Made by a program: the position numbers and the translations under genes
Assembly (NCBI GenBank): GCA_020746835.1
Contig: JAGPNK010000005.1
Coordinates: 1,612,001-1,676,000, forward strand
DNA from: Stachybotrys elegans
Taxonomy: Eukaryota; Ascomycota; Sordariomycetes; Hypocreales; Stachybotryaceae
Reading direction: 5' to 3'
DNA: 64,000 nt
The notes under the pieces: model-generated
What the model was told of the DNA's origin: nothing
Database searches by the model: none
What the model saw: only the letters and a program-made list of their open reading frames with translations
In this document: positions 22,705 to 34,028 of the stretch, piece by piece
Position numbering within the stretch: position 1 is the stretch's first letter
How the letters are laid out: each line of letters starts with the position of its first letter

Positions 22705-24274
22705 CAGCAACTTTCAAGGGTCAGCAAGATCCACACGGCGCGCTGCATCTGAGCTATGTTGACTGCCACTGGAGGCAATGGACCGGAGGAAGGGTAGCAA
22801 CAGCGGCCCAGCCATGTGTTCTATGTAGGTATTATTGGTTTCATGTTTGGGACACAACCGGGCTTTGACACGACTTTGCGTGACCGGCCACGCCGAATGA
22901 GCATCTACCAATATACAATGCTGGTTGGGCTGGTGATTTCTCCCTTTCATCCCAGCAACCTAAGCGGATTTTCTGTCGACCACGCGTCGGATATGCAAGT
23001 CATAGTTCTGAAGCAAGGGTCGAGCCGATGAACTGTGCGGAACCATGGCGGCCACGATCGCGTGCCCTCGTCAATTAGACAGCTTGCACAACCGTCAGAG
23101 GGCATCGCCACTACAAGCAGGCACCCGCTTGACCTTAGCAGCCGTTGCATACTACATAAAGACAATATGCACTTACACGCGTGGTTTGGGATTATATTCG
23201 ATGAGATTATGGGTCTCCGCCAGTTTGGTAGCCGAACAGACATTCTTGGCATAACAATCCTGGCTGCACCGTTGAAGAGGGAAACGGCGCAGAGACGATA
23301 CTGGAAAGCAGTTCAGTGGAGGCACACTGTTGCAAGACATAGCGCAATTGAAGCACCACAAGTAGCTCCCATTTCATCTTGGTATCGCTGCCATCATCCG
23401 GGCCTCTACCCGAACGCGTCGTGTGCCATGACGATGGCGAGGATCAAGGCAAACAAGCATCCGCTTTCTTAGTACCACCACTCTGGGCAGTTTCTGGCTC
23501 ACTCATAGCGTACAGTGGATGCAGAGTAGCAGCTTTGTCCTGCTGAGTGACCACAGAAACCTCGGGGAGCACAGAATCATGTTTGCAGAAACAAGGCAAA
23601 AAAGGTCGACTGGCGAAGAGTGACCGAGGAGGCGACCTGGTGAGAGCCATGTATCACCCTGAAGGACGAGGAAAGCCTTTCATAAGAGCCAACGCCTGCT
23701 TGATAGCTTTATCTCCCACTACCTGCATCGAATTCCATTGCAGGTAGAGCACGTAGGGCCGTACCTTGCCTATCTCTACTGCTACTACCTTGTACCTACG
23801 GGCAGGTACGGAGTGGCAGAGAATGGACGGAAGGTATGACTGACAATCGGTAGTATTCAGTGCTGCTGCTGCTTCAAATCCGTGACGCCTGCCACTCCCA
23901 CTTGCCTCCCACTTGCCTCCCACTTGCCTTCCGCTTACCTTCCACTGCCTGCCACTGCCTGCCACTGCCTGTCACTGTCACTTCTGCTGCAGTTGCCATC
24001 GCATCCCCGTGCAACTTTCCAAGAAATGCATCGCCCCTCATGCTCGTCGGCAGCCTCCCTCTTCCTTCATCTTCAGTTACCATCCTGTGATTTCCCTTGT
24101 GCGCTTCTTGATCATTTTGTCTTCTTGTCCCCCGACTTCGTCCGCTCTCCCACTCCCCACCCCTTCGTGGTGCTCATGGCAAAGCCTCTCTTCCATCCCC
24201 AGCACACTTCACAAACACGAGAGGAGCTCTAGTAACCTCCGCTTCCAGGCGCCCAACACCCTCAAGCAATCGCC
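22705..24274. other. Gene-free region between the polymerase and DUF726 genes
   Basis: About 1.6 kb. Holds the 3' end of the polymerase gene and the upstream region of the next gene. From 23888 there are tandem CTTGCCTCCCA and CTGCCTGCCA units, followed by pyrimidine-rich sequence (24040-24150) typical of a promoter or leader. No credible exon seen. Confidence 0.5.
23888..23980. repeat. Tandem CTTGCCTCCCA / CTGCCTGCCA units
   Basis: Three copies of an 11-base unit followed by about three of a related 10-base unit, in the upstream region of the DUF726 gene. Confidence 0.8.
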
Positions 24275-26426
24275 ATGGGTCGAGTTGGGCGCGGTGGTGG
24301 CCAAGGGTCATCTCGTCGAACCGTTGACCTGACGGGCGCCATCTCTATCGCCGAGAAGAACGACCTCATCACCCTCGTCAACGCCATCACCGAGAGACTG
24401 CATAACAACATCAGCAACATCTTCGACTCGCCTCCCATATCTCCCATTATCGGCGGAAATGAAAACCACCAGTGGTTATCACTGCCTCTTCTCCATCGCA
24501 AAGACCGTTCACAGGACAAAGAGAACGAGTCCCCCTTGTCGTCACAAACCGGAAAACCGTCGATTGGGGACGGATCTAAGTCTTTCCACAAGGCCCATGG
24601 CATCATTGAGAAGGAAGAAAAAGAGGCCATGACACCTCAGTTGCAGGAGTTGAAGAAGGAGGCCGTTACGTTCTATCAGAAGTGGCAGACAATGCTCTTG
24701 AATCGCCTCCGCGAGGTTGCGGTTCAGGAACCAGCAGCCCAACCACCGACCCGTGGACGAGGCCGCGGCTGCCGAGGAAACGCTCGCGGTCGAGGTGGTG
24801 GCCGTGGCGGCAAAGTAAACCCAATCACTCTCACATTAGCGACTGGTATGTTGTAGTTCCTTTTCATGAAGACGACTCTTGTGCACCACCAGGCCACCGG
24901 AAATTCTACCGCCATACAATGAGGTCGATGAGACTGACTGATCGGTTCAGGACCCCCCAGATCTCCGCCAAATCATGTCGATCGTGAGCTCGCGGACCGC
25001 TACCCGCCGATGCCGAACCCATTGTGGAAGCTCGAACACAACAAGCGTCGGCTGTTACAACATACCGTCTTTCTCCTCGTGCTATCTATGCAGGACTATA
25101 CAGCATACTCCCGACTGCTCCTCATCAACCTCACATCATCTCTGAACCTTTCTCTGGAGACTTTCCAGCAGGACGAGGTTCGTTTGGCCCGTGGACTGGC
25201 CCAGGCGGCCCTTGACGCTTTGCCAGAGGAGCCTGAAGATCAGAAGACGGAGGAAGTCAAGGCTACCAAGAAGTGGAAGATTTCCGTGGGCAACGCATTG
25301 GGATCGAAGAAGCCGTACATTCTTGCTCCACCCCTGAAAGCGGTAGGCGTTGGAACTGAACGTGGCGGCCTCGGGTTATCCTCTTCCACCGCAGCTTCCG
25401 CTCTTGGTGCTATCGGCGAGCACGGCCTCCTGACGGGATGTCTATTTGGTATGAACACCCAGAGACCCATGGGTAAGATCATGGAAGGGTTTGCAAGGGA
25501 GATTCAAGATTTTGCATTCATGCCACTCCTCGGCAACACATGCATCGAGTACATGGACCCCGCCCAGACACTGGCAGAACATCGAAGGCTTCGCTTGGTC
25601 ATAGCCATAAGCGGCTGGATTACCAAAAACTGCGACGAGTCCCAGCCATGGCGTTGCCTCGGCTCACAGGCTGAAGTGTATGCCGTTCGATGGGAGACTG
25701 CTGCTCTGCTGAACCTAGGAACATCGCTTCAGACGGTGATCAAAAGCATCTCTTGGAAAAATGCGAAGGAGGAGATATTCTCGCGTACGAGTAAGTGGAC
25801 CTGTCTATAACCCCCCACGCCCATCAGTTTCCTGACGGTATCCAGTTTTCACAAGTCTTATTGAGGCTGTGTGGCCGGTGTCTCTTCTAAAGATAAGTAA
25901 GCTCATCGACAATCCGTGGAGTCTTGGTATGGTGCGAGCAGAAAAGGCAGGGATTGTGCTGGCTGATGCCATCATGAGGAGCAAGTTCCAGGGAGACAGG
26001 CCCGTTTCACTCATCGGGTACAGCCTAGCTGCGCGCGCCATATACACCTGTTTGATGGTGCTGGCTGAGCGCCGGCAATTCGGGGTGATCGACTCGGTCG
26101 TCATGATGGGTACGCCGGCGCCCTCGGAGAGTCGAGTGTGGCTCACACTGAAGAGTGTCGTGGCTGGCCGTCTGGTCAACGTTTATTCCGAGCATGACTA
26201 CATTCTCGGATTTCTCTTTCGGACATCGAACATCCAGTTTGGTATCGCTGGCCTACAGGAGATACAGGGCGCTGATGGTGTCGAGAATCATTGCGTCAAG
26301 CGTATGGAGAGCGGGCACCTGGGCTATCAGGAAATGGTAGGGAATATTTTACAGGAAATTGGCTGGGAAGACCTCAACAACAGTGCCTGTGGCGGTGCCA
26401 AGACAAAGGAGGTTGACAAGTGTTGA
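24275..26426 (+). CDS. DUF726/TMCO4-family putative alpha/beta hydrolase
   Basis: Membrane-associated putative lipase family that includes yeast Mil1 (YFL034W) and animal TMCO4; substrate unknown. Exons 24275-24845, 24951-25790 and 25846-26426 give 663 residues. Both junctions are phase 1 and restore the frame (GPPRSPPNHVDRELADRYPPMPNP; SRTIFTSLIEAVWPVSLL). The N-terminus is low-complexity with an RGRGCRGNARGRGGGRGG patch. The DUF726 core spans about residues 230-640. It has the LVIAISGWI strand, the hydrophobic IEAVWPVSLLKISKLIDNPW segment, the nucleophile elbow LIGYSLAARAIY and the late VYSEHDYILGFLFR. The elbow reads G-Y-S-L-A where GxSxG would be the classic form. The start at 24275 is the first in-frame ATG and sits in good context (CGCCATGG). 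Confidence 0.88.
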
Positions 26427-29376
26427 CACATTGCATACAAGAGGCGACACCGAGACCTGCAATCCTTCCAATGCACCTGGGACGTTGGTGCTCGGGCTGG
26501 GGGGTTCTCTGCCCTCCAAGGGGAAAGCTCTTCTTCAGGCTGTCCCTCTTCCATCCCGAGAACCCTGTGGATCTGCGTGCCAAAGACACTTCATGGCCAT
26601 TGTCGAGAACTTGCTTAGATCTATGTGCCCATCACTAATCCATGGCTATTCGCATGGATCAAAGGAGCAAAGTCTGGTTGGGAAGGCAGAGTTCAGCTGA
26701 CGACCCCTTTGTCAAGATATAACAGGCGAATTCGGTAGCGCCCCACGGGAGCAGCTCACATTGCATGAACATCGGTCATAATTCCCTCTGTTTTTCACTG
26801 GGCCAAGCCCGCACTATGGTTCTCTCTCTTGGCTCTGGCAGCATAGACTGACTTTTACCTTTGCAACACGGAGGGGTCCCTCCACTTCTGTCGCATCTGA
26901 ACGACTCTCTTATCACTTTAGGAGAAGGCAAAGCCTGCCACATGTTTAACACCGAGCCAGTCCTATTTTTTTGTATTTGTATTTTCTCTTGAGTTTTCAG
27001 GCGATGGCCACACAGGCCAGTGGGTTTTGAACGAAAGTTATGAAGCAATCAGAAAGCCATTCATAATCCCTTCTACGAATTCGGGTATACTGGCAGTTCG
27101 AGTTCCGTGTCCCAATCATGGTGAACTGTGTGAAGTGAACAGTGAAATCTGTCACAATACGCGTCAACGAGAGCGGTTCGTTATCAGGAGATCAAACTCC
27201 AAATCCATAGCAATCATTGACGATGCTGGTGGAAGCAAACATACATCCCATCACATGCGATTTTGGCAATGGGAAAGATTTAGTCTGAAATGGAACAAGA
27301 TATGCCGGTTTATCTTATTCAACAGACCGCTCAAGAGTCCTTGGCTTTCTTAGGTCAAACTTCTCAGAGACACCCCCTTTCCTGGACTGTCTTGTGATAA
27401 GCTCTTATTCCTGCTTCTGTCTGATCCTACCTACAGACTCTGAAAGTTTGGAGCTAGGAGAGTAGGTAGGAAGGCCCAGCCGAACGCCGATCTAAAGTCC
27501 CGGTTGCTCCGTCTCAGCTCTGAAGATCCTGACACGCAGAGAGGCTGTTTCGGCACTCTGCCTATTCTCTGAAAGCCCCGGCGAAGACGGCCGTGGAAGA
27601 TGTTGCGCATGGCTCTCCCCGATACGGTCAATGTCGAACAGGGGCTGCTGAAGCGAGCACAGAGAACACACGCGAAAACCACCGTATTTCATCATGATGG
27701 CTTTGGTGAGATCCCAAGGGTACACCAAATCCATCATTATTACCACGAGCCCGTGGCAAGTCTGCTCGTCCCAGGGACAACAGCTCCTCTCCCCGAGCTA
27801 TATGTTTGATGGTATTCCGACAGTCAACACCTCAAGGCAGCCCGCCTCCCTTACCAATGGGCACTGAGTCATCTCGCGCGCCAGATCGTGCCGCCTCGAT
27901 CGAGAACCGACAATGGCCAGCGTCTGTATTTCTCGACCGGGCAGGAGTGGGCCTCGTTGACCGCGACTCTCCGCTCGCCGCACGTTCATGTTGCGGTTCC
28001 TGCGTGATTTCCCTGAAGTATCCGGAAACATGTGGGAATGGAAGTAGGTCGGCCGAGGTAACTGAAAGCAGGGTCCCGAGGTGGCTCCGGGAACATAGAA
28101 TAAAGAAGGTTTCCTTCGGACCGCAGCTCGTATCGGTTACAGTATGAGTGGCCGGTGTGTGGGAGCCATGTCGGCGAACCCTTCAGGGAAATCAAGCACG
28201 AACGGCAAGATGCCAGCTCTGCGGAGAGCAGAGTTTGTGAAAAGTGTGAAGAAGAAGCTTGGGCAGAGACGCCATGAGTAGGACATCTAACGTTCTCTGC
28301 CTCTGGTTGGAGGTGGAGAACGTTGCCGAAGCACGAGCGCGGAAATAGGAATACGGACAGCAGCGCGACCATAGTCGCGACGATATCTGGGCTCGCCAGA
28401 GTTTGACGAGTCCATCGTAAGCGCTTCACGGCGGAAGAGCAGCGTTTGTGAAATGTGTCAAGAAGGAGAGTGTTGGGCTGTAGGCGAAAACCTGGAGACT
28501 TGGAGACCTGGAAACGAGGGGGTTCATATAGAATTTTGTAGTGGCACATAGATAGGTCGAAATGCTGGACAAGGACACGGCATGGATAGTTGGCTTTGTT
28601 GTCCTTGACACAAGGTGATGTCATGGAATGCTCTCCTTCTCCGGACATCTTCCTTTGTTAACTGGAAGTGCAGTGATTTCATGCAAAGACCAAGCCCTTT
28701 CTCGCCACGATCACAAAGAACGTCAAGCTGAACGCGATCTTGTGCTGTGAAAATTTGCTTGGCATCCTATAATCGAGTCGTAGGTTGATTTGTATGAAAA
28801 CAGCTTCTGTAATTGCCGCGGCAAAGCTTCACCAAGAGTGTAGGGCCATGGTATATCACTAGGAGATCACAGGACATGCAACAGATACATGGGCATGTAC
28901 TGTATCACATCAAACACAGCTGCCAGTCCAGCCCAGATGTGTCATGTTTCTTTGTTAGGCTCGCTGTCGGCAAATCGAACAAGCAAGATACAAGCGTCAT
29001 AAAGGTCAAGTCTTGGCTTCAATGCTCTCGTACTATCGTCTTTTCCTGCGGCAGCCAATATCTCTACAGTTCTCGCAATGCGTGCGTCAGTGTATGCATC
29101 ATGTTCGTACATGTCTCTCTGTCTTCCCATCGTCTCCGTCATCATCCATTCAATATAATTATCTCCGGTGCTCCTTGTGCATGGTTGCCTGTAAAATACC
29201 TTCTGCAAGTAAATGCCATCTTACACTTGCCTCCTCCACCCGCCATCATATTCTAGCCCCGTCTATGAAGCAAATCAAGGGAAAAAGAAACAAAGTAAGC
29301 TCGTAGAGGCGGAGACAATTGCGAGGAGAGGCCATGCGAGGCACGCCTCGTCTGTCTCTTGAACCTTTCATACCTC
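26427..29376. other. Gene-free convergent region
   Basis: About 2.9 kb between two converging genes, more than 3' ends need. Several open frames exist but none has a family signature or consistent codon use. The longest (27986-28648, minus) is rejected. A diverged duplication of about 40 bases occurs at 28213 and 28430. It may hold an unrecognised or decayed gene. Confidence 0.4.
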
Positions 29377-32300
29377 CTATGACGGAGGTGTCGTGCCATG
29401 CATGCTGGGTACCTGTTTCCGAGCAAAGGTCTTTGGCCCACGTAGCTCTACGCGAGGAACTCCTTGTATCGCTCGAGGCTCGCGCATCAGCCCCCTGTCT
29501 AGGCGAGAAGGTGTTCTTGTGACAATAGCATGGTACTCGCCGGGAAATGCTCCCTTGGGCAATGGTACCGAAGCAGTGCGCCAGATGTGCTCCGTGGTGT
29601 CGCTCAGGAAGTCTGGAACGCGGTTGCCTCGTGCAGGCGGTGCGAAGCGCGGCGCACCGGTTGAGGCACCATGAGACTGCCTGATTGTAGAGAGACGAGA
29701 CAATCCCGAAGACAGTCCTGGCCGGCCACGGTTCTTCTTAGCCATGATGATTTCATCAAAGATGCGAATTGTGGCATCAGAAGCGGGCGTCGTTTCCCGA
29801 TCATGTATAAACTCATTGAATCCTGGTTGCAGTGTAAGAAAAAGCATCCCCAAGGGCCAAAGTTATAGCCGATTCACTTACCTTGGGTGTCACGCATCAT
29901 TGTTGCGTACTCCTGCTGCTCATGCGGAAGGCTCTTGATGAACCCATTCATGTCGAATGCGTAATGCTGGCCGTTGCTCTTCTGCTGTTTTGATGGTCGA
30001 CCCATAAACTTGCGATAGGTAAAGACAAGGCTGGCGAGGCACCGAGCGAAAGCAGCCCGTACCCGATCCTCGTGGAACGCATCAGGACACACTACTGATA
30101 CAAATCCCAAGCAGCGGCCGTGCGAGAATGTTCGACACGCTGAGCACTGGTAGATACCATCTCCTTCGGCCTTTTCATTGCATATCGTGCAGACTGAAGT
30201 GTTGTCCTTTGAGCACCAGTTGAAACAGTGGCCCTCCACCCACACCATGGTATCGGTATTTTGCACTGGCTGGATCTGCATACTAGGCATAATGGTGGAC
30301 GCTGCGATAGTCGACTGAGCATAGGTCGACGGGGCGTACCCGCCGCCGTACGACGAAAGCGAGTCCACTGAAATGGACGAAATTGATAGATTCTGCTGAT
30401 GACCATTGACGAAGACTGGGTTGGGTCTGGGCATAGGTGGTTGCTTGTCGACGCCAAACGACGAGCTCCGACGGAGCTTCTCTTCGCCAAAATGACCCGA
30501 TCTCTTCTCTCGCAGTGTAGCCGTGAGTGCGAAGCCCGAGTCACTACGTGAGATTGGAGTGGTGGGCATGGGTGGGAAGTTCATAGATACTGGTGACAGG
30601 GAGGATTGGGGACTGGTCTTGTTCGACTTGCTAGTTCCTGGTCGGTCGGATTTCCCGTTCTCGCTGCCAGCGGCAGTGGCAAAGGCATTGAAAACAGGCG
30701 GGTTCATGAGCGACGGAGGCTCTGCCTCACCAAAGCTTGCCGAATTCTGCGAAACCCATTTTCCAAGCGTAGCTGGCCGGGTGCTGGTCGTGAAGAGATA
30801 CCCGTTCTCGCTGGAGAAGGCGTCGTAGGGGAAGGATTCCATGGCGTAGGGAGGCGGGCCCGTGGACACACCATAGCGAAGTTTGTGAGGCGCCGCTAGT
30901 TGCAGTAGCGACATCAGCTTCCTACGATGAGACCGCGGTAATCTGGGAGGCTGCGCTGTTGCGTCGATTGTATCCTTGTCCAGATCGACCAGGACATAGT
31001 CATCTTCTGGCAAGTCTATCCGCTCGTACCGTCGCTCAACACCAACTATGTACGGGCAGGGAGCCTCCAGTGCCGAGATGAGCCGGGCAGGCAACACAGG
31101 GATGAAGATGCTTGCCCACTTGAGAGGGTATAAGAGGTTGGCAAGGGCGTGGCAAGCCAGGTGCAGCATGCTGGTATGAGAAGAGAGGAAGATGATTCGA
31201 GATTCGGACATGGCGTATTCGAACAGAATGACGATGTTTTCCAGAGACAGGCACCTGAACAGAGCATACAGGTCGATGGTCCTGGACCCGGGGAGCTCAT
31301 TCAGGGCCTCCTTGCGAGCATACAGGCGCAACTCTCGCACCCCAATCTCCACCTGCGTCTTCGATCCAAGCGGACTGAAGGCTTCGGTACATAGGTTCAC
31401 GACGTATCGTTCCAGAGGTTGCCACCGGCCGACCTTGGGCGACGTTGGGGGCACTCGCAGTACCGCGCCGTCGGTCATAGGTACAATGACAGCCTTCAGC
31501 CACTCCTTCCAGAACGACATGGTCGAGGCATCCCTGCCTAGAATGCCGTAGGCTCGGGGAATCCAGAGGCCGCTCTCTCCAGCCGTCAAGCCTTCGATCT
31601 TTGAGGCAGCACCATGCCTCAGAGGCCGCAACATGTCAGTCATTAATGTGATCTTCTCCTCCACGGTGCTGATCTGATCCTCCAGGCGATCGCGCGCTGG
31701 AGAACCCGAGGGCATGGATGGAAGTTTGGCCAGCAACTGAGAAAGGTGAGATCGCTCAGCAGCCAAGCGAACACCCAAGCTGGCGGCGAGTTCTCGCTCT
31801 TCTTCCGACATGTGGCTCTGCCGCCACTGCTCACACTTCTGCTCGACGGTCTCGGCGACTTCACTGTTGAGAGCCGTCCAGATGATGATTGTAAGTCCGT
31901 ACAGTTTGTTGCCATTCTCAGCGGTCATGGCGAAGCCATGCCAGGTGGAGCGTGGACGGTCGTCAGAAGAGACGATCTGGATGTCGTTGGGGAAGGCAAA
32001 CATGGGCACATAGTCCGGGAATTTTCCTCTCCGAGCAACATCATCAGTGCCGTCACTGGGGGGATATCGATCCAGCAAGGTCGGTTCAAATCGCCTTTTC
32101 AGGGGATGCATGTCGGGGTCGGTGTTGAGGGGTTCGGGAGGAGGCATGACAGAGTTGTAGTTGCTTAATCGCTTGGTCGTCCGGACGGATGCTGTTTCTC
32201 GTCAGCCACCAGGTAATTCGCAAAGATCCAATCGCATGAAGAAAAAGCACAGATACTTTCGACTGTTTGCCAAAAAATACAAAGGAGAGGCGGTAAGGAG

Positions 32301-32955
32301 ACAGACGCAACTTACCAGGTCGATTGGTACCGTTGACTCTGAGGGAGCCAGGCTGCTTGCGCACACTGTTCATGTCCCTAAAACTAATTTTGCGGCGGAT
32401 GCTTCCCTTGATGCTCCTCATCAGAGGGCTCATTCTTCCAGTCGGCTCATTCTCGTCGGCACGTATCCTTTCTGCGCGAGGATTGATCATGGGCGGGCGG
32501 GACTGAGTCTTCGCACCAGCGGTGAAGGAGAGATCCTCGAGAAAGTTCTCCCGCTCGGCGGCGAATTTGACCAAGGCCTTGTCGAAGTCGAAGTCGCCCA
32601 TGAAGAAGCCGCCCTCGCTGTTGCTAACAGTAACGTTGGGGCCGCCGTTGACAGGCCGGATGGTGGCACTGCTGCGATTACTCCTGGTGTTGCCATCGAG
32701 CTCGTCCAGGGTATGGATCGAGTTGCGGCCATCGGTCGACAACCTCGAGAGTCGATTTACAGAGTTCTGGCGCGAGTGACGTGAGCGCGAGGTAGACCTG
32801 GGCTGGATGCTTGCGGCATCGACATCGGGCTCGCCATCTTCGACGATGGTAGCATCGACTGGCACAGCGTTGGGCTGCGGGGTATCGTCGTAGGATATCG
32901 ACTCAACGCCGGCAATCCAGAAATAGTCGGCGAGGGGAATCGACGAGCCCTCCAT
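29377..32955 (-). CDS. DENN (AEX-3) domain protein with embedded C1 zinc finger
   Basis: DENN proteins are mostly exchange factors for Rab GTPases in membrane traffic. Exons on the minus strand: 32955-32316, 32191-29882 and 29822-29377, 1131 residues. It begins with SIPLADYFWIAGVESISYDD (uDENN start), then a Ser/Arg-rich insert. The DENN core follows, with SRIIFLSSHTSMLHLACHALANLLYPLKW and IFIPVLPARLISALEAPCPYIVGV, and LPEDDYVLVDLDKDTI. After a disordered stretch comes a C1 finger, His-X12-Cys-X2-Cys-X11-Cys-X2-Cys-X4-His-X2-Cys-X7-Cys (GHCFNWC to SVVC). A dDENN-like end (AFDMNGFIKSLPHEQQEY) follows, completed by the last exon (QGFNEFIHDR). The 59-nt and 124-nt introns have GTAAGT donors. C1 fingers can bind diacylglycerol, but I infer no ligand here. 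Confidence 0.9.
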
Positions 32956-33483
32956 GGCATGTCAATTGCGCTGTTTGTTTTGGCCGAAGCCTCGCCGGGG
33001 GTGGTTGTGAAGGAGGTCGCCGTATCGCAGGTGTTTGTTTGGCTGGTTGGGCGCGCGCGTGCTGTCTGCTTCTTTTTTTCCCTCCTTCTTTCGTCCCCCC
33101 TCTTCCTCTTGGGCTGGCTTAGGTTGGTTACAGCGGCTCTACTATCCCGGGCTTCCACAGGGCCCAAGTATAGTCCTCTTTTTTCCCTTTGTCTGTTTTG
33201 GCCTAGCGGATGCACGGCGACAGGGGTAGGTGCTGCGTATGGAGGTTAGCAACAGGATTCGGCCAAAGCTCCTGAGTAAAGTGGCTTGGCGACGCCTAAG
33301 GGCTAGCCGCGTGGTACATGCCAGAGGAAGGAATCATAGGATGAAGAGATGGTGGTGTATAGAATGTGCAAAGGAGGAGGAGCAAACGAGCGGCAACAAG
33401 GACGAGGAGGTGATAGGTAGTAGGTAGTAGGCTGGCCAGTGATTAGGGAATGTCGAGCTATAGCTCTGATTGACAATCCGTGC

Positions 33484-33550
33484 GCAAGGCAAGGCAAGGC
33501 GAGGCAAGGCAAGCAGAGGCAGAGGCAGAGGCAGAGGCAGAGAGGCAGTA
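33484..33550. repeat. Adjacent GGCAA and GGCAGA microsatellites
   Basis: About six GGCAA-type units pass directly into about five GGCAGA units. The two periods suggest expansion by slippage. About 530 bases upstream of the DENN gene's start. Confidence 0.85.
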
Positions 33551-34003
33551 GAGACTGTTGGGAGGTGGAGCAAGATGACATTGTAGGCACATACCTTTTA
33601 GCTGAAGTTCATCGAAGTTCAGTCCGTCTCGAATGCGAAAAGCACGGGGGCTTTGGGTGGGATGGAACTGAATCGAATCGAATCTTCAGGCACGGCAAGA
33701 AGAAAAGCAGAAGAAGCAGCGGCATGTATGGTTGATACAGCCTGCCTAGGAAGGTAAACAAACGCACAGATAATACCTGAGCAGGACCAAAGTTGGTTGA
33801 TTGGTGGTGGGACACAAGCAAGGTCTGCGACGCTCGGCCAGCTCTCGAGCAGTAGACAAGGTAGCAAACGTGGAAGTGGAAATTCAAAAGAGAGCCTAAG
33901 ACCGGGAAACCGAGGACGGATGCAAGTAGAATAATAAGAAGGGCTGGCTGGTCAGGAAGAGGCTCGAAGCGGCAAGACGGCAAAATGCATGCATGACATA
34001 CAA

Positions 34004-34028
34004 GTAGGTAGGTAAGTAGGTAGGTACC
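34004..34028. repeat. GTAGGTA tandem tract
   Basis: Four to five TAGG units, part of a family of TAGGTA/TACCTA tracts scattered through this gene-free region. Confidence 0.8.

Noticed and set aside
24893..24941. Coding-looking PPEILPPYNEVDETD frame inside the first intron of the DUF726 gene
   Set aside because: It cannot be joined to either exon: it needs a phase the first exon does not supply and reaches a stop with no usable donor before it. The 105-nt intron has a good donor, branch and acceptor.
27986..28648. 220-codon open frame on the minus strand
   Set aside because: No motif, Ser/His/Cys-rich random character; contains the non-coding direct repeat in different frames.
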